From: an uncultured Ruminococcus sp.
GTDB taxonomy: Bacteria; Bacillota; Clostridia; Oscillospirales; Ruminococcaceae
Length of the DNA: 6,649 nt
Direction of reading: 5' to 3'
Assembly (NCBI GenBank): GCA_946183385.1
Contig: CAMHBN010000100.1
Location: 1-6,649, forward strand
A program made the position numbers and the translations under genes. The notes below the pieces were generated by a model. That model searched no databases, was not told where the DNA came from, and saw nothing but the letters and a program-made list of their open reading frames with translations. Shown piece after piece: positions 5,085 to 6,649 of this stretch. Every line of letters starts with the position of its first letter. Positions within the stretch are counted from its first letter, which is position 1.

Positions 5085-6120
5085 AGAGTGACATATATTC
5101 GCGGACACGCAGAATATGCTCTATCTCGGCAACTATTCGCTTGCTGTCGGCTCGCGTGCGTACTGCGACTCCGAAATAGCCCTGTCCGAGACCGTTCACG
5201 TCCGCGAAGCTGCGTATTCTTATGCCGCGCTTTGCGAGGAGCTCGTCAAGCGGAAGCTCGCAGCGGAATAGCAGGAAATTCGCCTGTGACGGGTAGACCA
5301 TTATGCCGATACGGGTGAGCTGCTCCGAGAGGAAACGGCGCTCGTCGGTGAGTATCCTGCACGCGCGTTTGAGGTAGACCTCGTCGTCGAGAGCGGCTGC
5401 TCCAGCGAGCTGTGCGGGTGTAGGGACGGGAGCGGTGTGTCCCGCGGCGGACATGATGCCCGCTATCTTATCGGCGGCAAATATCGCGTAGGCAAGCCCT
5501 AAACCTGCCATACCGAATGAGTCCGAAACCGACCTCAGCACAATTATATGCGGACCTGCACAGTGCTTCGCACTGAATCTGTCGCTGTTGCGGACAAGCT
5601 GCAAATAGCGCTCGTCACAGACAAGTATAGTATTGTTGTCGCGGCAGCGCTCTGCTATGATACCGAGGGTGTAGGGCGTTATGAGCTCCCCTGTAGGACA
5701 GTTGGGGCTGCTTATTATGACCATATCCGTGTCGCGGTCGATGTAGTCCGCGAACTCGGTCGTAAGCGCAAAGCTGTTCTCCTGCGGCAACATATACTCG
5801 GTAACATCGCAGCCGTTATCAAGAAGTATGTTCTTATACTCGGCGTCGGCAGGAGCGCAGATAAGCGCCTTGCGAGGTCTGAGCCCGACAACTGTCCTGT
5901 AGATGAGCTCGGCTGTCGAATTTCCGCAGACTATATTCTCCGCCTGAACACGCTCAAAAGCTGCTATTTTCTTTTTCAGAGCCAAACATTCGGGGTCGGG
6001 CTCGGTCAGGAATATGCCTGTATCAGCAAGAACACGTGCCGAGCTCTCTGGCATACCGAGCGGACAGCAGTAGGATGAATAGTCATATTTGATAACACGT
6101 TTATTTGAGGATAAACTCAT
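5083..6120 (-). CDS. HisC/CobD-like aminotransferase homologue lacking the PLP lysine (probable pseudoenzyme)
   Basis: A 345-residue protein with the fold-type I layout of histidinol-phosphate aminotransferase and threonine-phosphate decarboxylase (CobD), and of normal length. Kept motifs: PLG (20-22), GNSTAELI (66-73, nearest CobD's GNGATELI), PTG (142-144), CDERY with Asp169 and Tyr172, FGMAGL (202-207), ANFLLF (280-285), RGIRIR (298-303) and VAVRT (318-322). The residues that handle PLP and substrate are changed: the Schiff-base Lys of the family's SK-AFG motif is Asp200 (VSDSFG); the Arg eight residues later is Gly208; the Asn before PTG is Cys141; the Arg of the YFRVAV motif is Gly317; NxNPLG reads YCCPLG. 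Normal transamination is therefore unlikely. ATG 6118-6120 follows GAGGTG by 5 bases; GTG at 6126 is an alternative. It lies between rsmA and the membrane-protein gene. Its actual role is unknown: regulatory, scaffolding or a new activity. Confidence 0.85.
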   Translation of the reverse strand: MSLSSNKRVIKYDYSSYCCPLGMPESSARVLADTGIFLTEPDPECLALKKKIAAFERVQAENIVCGNSTAELIYRTVVGLRPRKALICAPADAEYKNILLDNGCDVTEYMLPQENSFALTTEFADYIDRDTDMVIISSPNCPTGELITPYTLGIIAERCRDNNTILVCDERYLQLVRNSDRFSAKHCAGPHIIVLRSVSDSFGMAGLGLAYAIFAADKIAGIMSAAGHTAPVPTPAQLAGAAALDDEVYLKRACRILTDERRFLSEQLTRIGIMVYPSQANFLLFRCELPLDELLAKRGIRIRSFADVNGLGQGYFGVAVRTRADSKRIVAEIEHILRVREYMSL

Positions 6121-6125
6121 TTTCA

Positions 6126-6131
6126 CACCTC
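6126..6131 (-). promoter_or_regulatory. Ribosome binding site overlapping the rsmA stop codon
   Basis: GAGGTG on the minus strand lies 5 bases before the ATG at 6118-6120. Its first two bases are the GA of the rsmA TGA stop (6130-6132). The arrangement repeats at the next junction (5079-5084), suggesting coupled translation along the operon. Confidence 0.75.
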
Positions 6132-6649
6132 ACTTCATAAGCTTCATAAGCGCAGCGGAAAATTCCGTCAGCTGCTCCATATCAAGCGATTCTATCCTCG
6201 ATGTTTCGGGCAGTCCGAGACCGCGCAGCACCGAATATACCATTTCCTTGTCAGCTCCGAGCTGCGAGGACAGGGCGTTTGCCATTGTCTTTCGCCTCTG
6301 CGAGAAGCCTGCCTTCACGACCTTGAAGAAGAATTCCTCCTCCTGGCCTCCGAGGCGCGGCTCCTTGTCGATGTCTATGCGTATGACCGCGGAATCCACG
6401 TTCGGCGAGGGCATAAAGCTCCCGCGTGAAACGTCAAACAGCTTGCGGACTGTGCCGTAGTAGTTGACGCCGACGGTTATCGCTCCCGATTCGCGCGAGC
6501 CGACCCTCGCACACAGCCTCTGCGCGGCTTCCTTCTGCACCATTACCGTTATCGACTCAATAGGAAGCTTGCTCTCGAGCAGGAGCATTATCACGGGCGA
6601 GGTTATGTAATACGGAAGGTTTGCGCAGACCGTCACGTGCATACCGGTA
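6130..6649 (-). CDS. rsmA: 16S rRNA (adenine1518-N6/adenine1519-N6)-dimethyltransferase, C-terminal part
   Basis: RsmA (KsgA) uses S-adenosylmethionine to dimethylate two adjacent adenines in the loop of 16S rRNA helix 45, late in small-subunit assembly. About 172 of the usual 270-290 residues are present; the frame runs off the end of the window, so the Met encoded at 6640-6642 is internal and the SAM-binding N-terminus is missing. Seen here: catalytic motif IV NLPYY followed by ITSP (from 6621 downward), MVQKEAAQR, and FMPSPNVDSAV (6385-6417), the conserved segment at the start of the C-terminal domain. The helical C-terminal domain follows (GFSQRRKTM, then GLGLPETSRIESL). Nothing looks degenerate. 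The stop TGA overlaps the ribosome binding site of the following gene, whose ATG is 9 bases downstream. The operon promoter is outside the window. Confidence 0.95.
   Translation of the reverse strand, partial: TGMHVTVCANLPYYITSPVIMLLLESKLPIESITVMVQKEAAQRLCARVGSRESGAITVGVNYYGTVRKLFDVSRGSFMPSPNVDSAVIRIDIDKEPRLGGQEEEFFFKVVKAGFSQRRKTMANALSSQLGADKEMVYSVLRGLGLPETSRIESLDMEQLTEFSAALMKLMK

Noticed and set aside
5073..5108. Membrane-protein start at GTG 5106-5108
   Set aside because: It lies inside the upstream coding region and has no ribosome binding site; ATG 5070-5072 has AAGGTG at 6 bases.
5083..6120. Calling the aminotransferase homologue a pseudogene
   Set aside because: No frameshift or premature stop, normal length, good ribosome binding site, and preserved scaffold motifs. 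Changes are limited to active-site positions, which argues for a maintained protein without the ancestral chemistry.

Overview
The window looks like chromosomal DNA of a gut-type Clostridia bacterium, most likely Ruminococcus or a close Oscillospiraceae relative. The evidence is AddA rather than RecB, an HD-domain family common in Clostridia, strong AGGAGG-type ribosome binding sites, and a lipoprotein with the Thr/Asp/Gly-rich linker and cohesin-like strands typical of ruminococcal surface proteins. No rRNA, tRNA, CRISPR array, transposon or phage gene is visible. The genus is an inference.

Layout: (i) 1-1067, plus strand: the C-terminal end of addA, the nuclease-helicase subunit of the AddAB double-strand-break repair enzyme. 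(ii) 1167-2036, minus strand: a secreted lipoprotein that converges on addA. It has a consensus sigma-A promoter and a strong terminator hairpin. (iii) 2037-2277: a 241-base AT-rich divergent intergenic region holding two promoters and an 11-base direct repeat. (iv) 2278-4099, plus strand: a small HD-domain phosphohydrolase gene and, 31 bases later, metY (O-acetylhomoserine sulfhydrylase). They probably form one transcript ending at a hairpin at 4113-4144. (v) 4143-6649, minus strand: rsmA/ksgA (5' end outside the window), then a HisC/CobD-like fold-type I aminotransferase homologue, then a DUF1648-like membrane protein. At both junctions the upstream stop codon lies inside the next gene's ribosome binding site, so the three are probably translationally coupled.

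The most interesting object is the aminotransferase homologue at 5083-6120. Its reading frame is intact and its scaffold motifs are kept. However, the PLP-binding lysine is Asp200, and the Asn contacting the PLP ring, the Arg binding the PLP phosphate, the substrate-binding Arg and the N-terminal NxNP asparagines are all replaced. This reads as a maintained pseudoenzyme, not a decaying gene. The second is the lipoprotein, whose globular part appears to carry the second half of a cohesin-like domain followed by the first half, as in a circular permutation. The other genes look ordinary; metY keeps all its PLP residues and makes a useful internal contrast.
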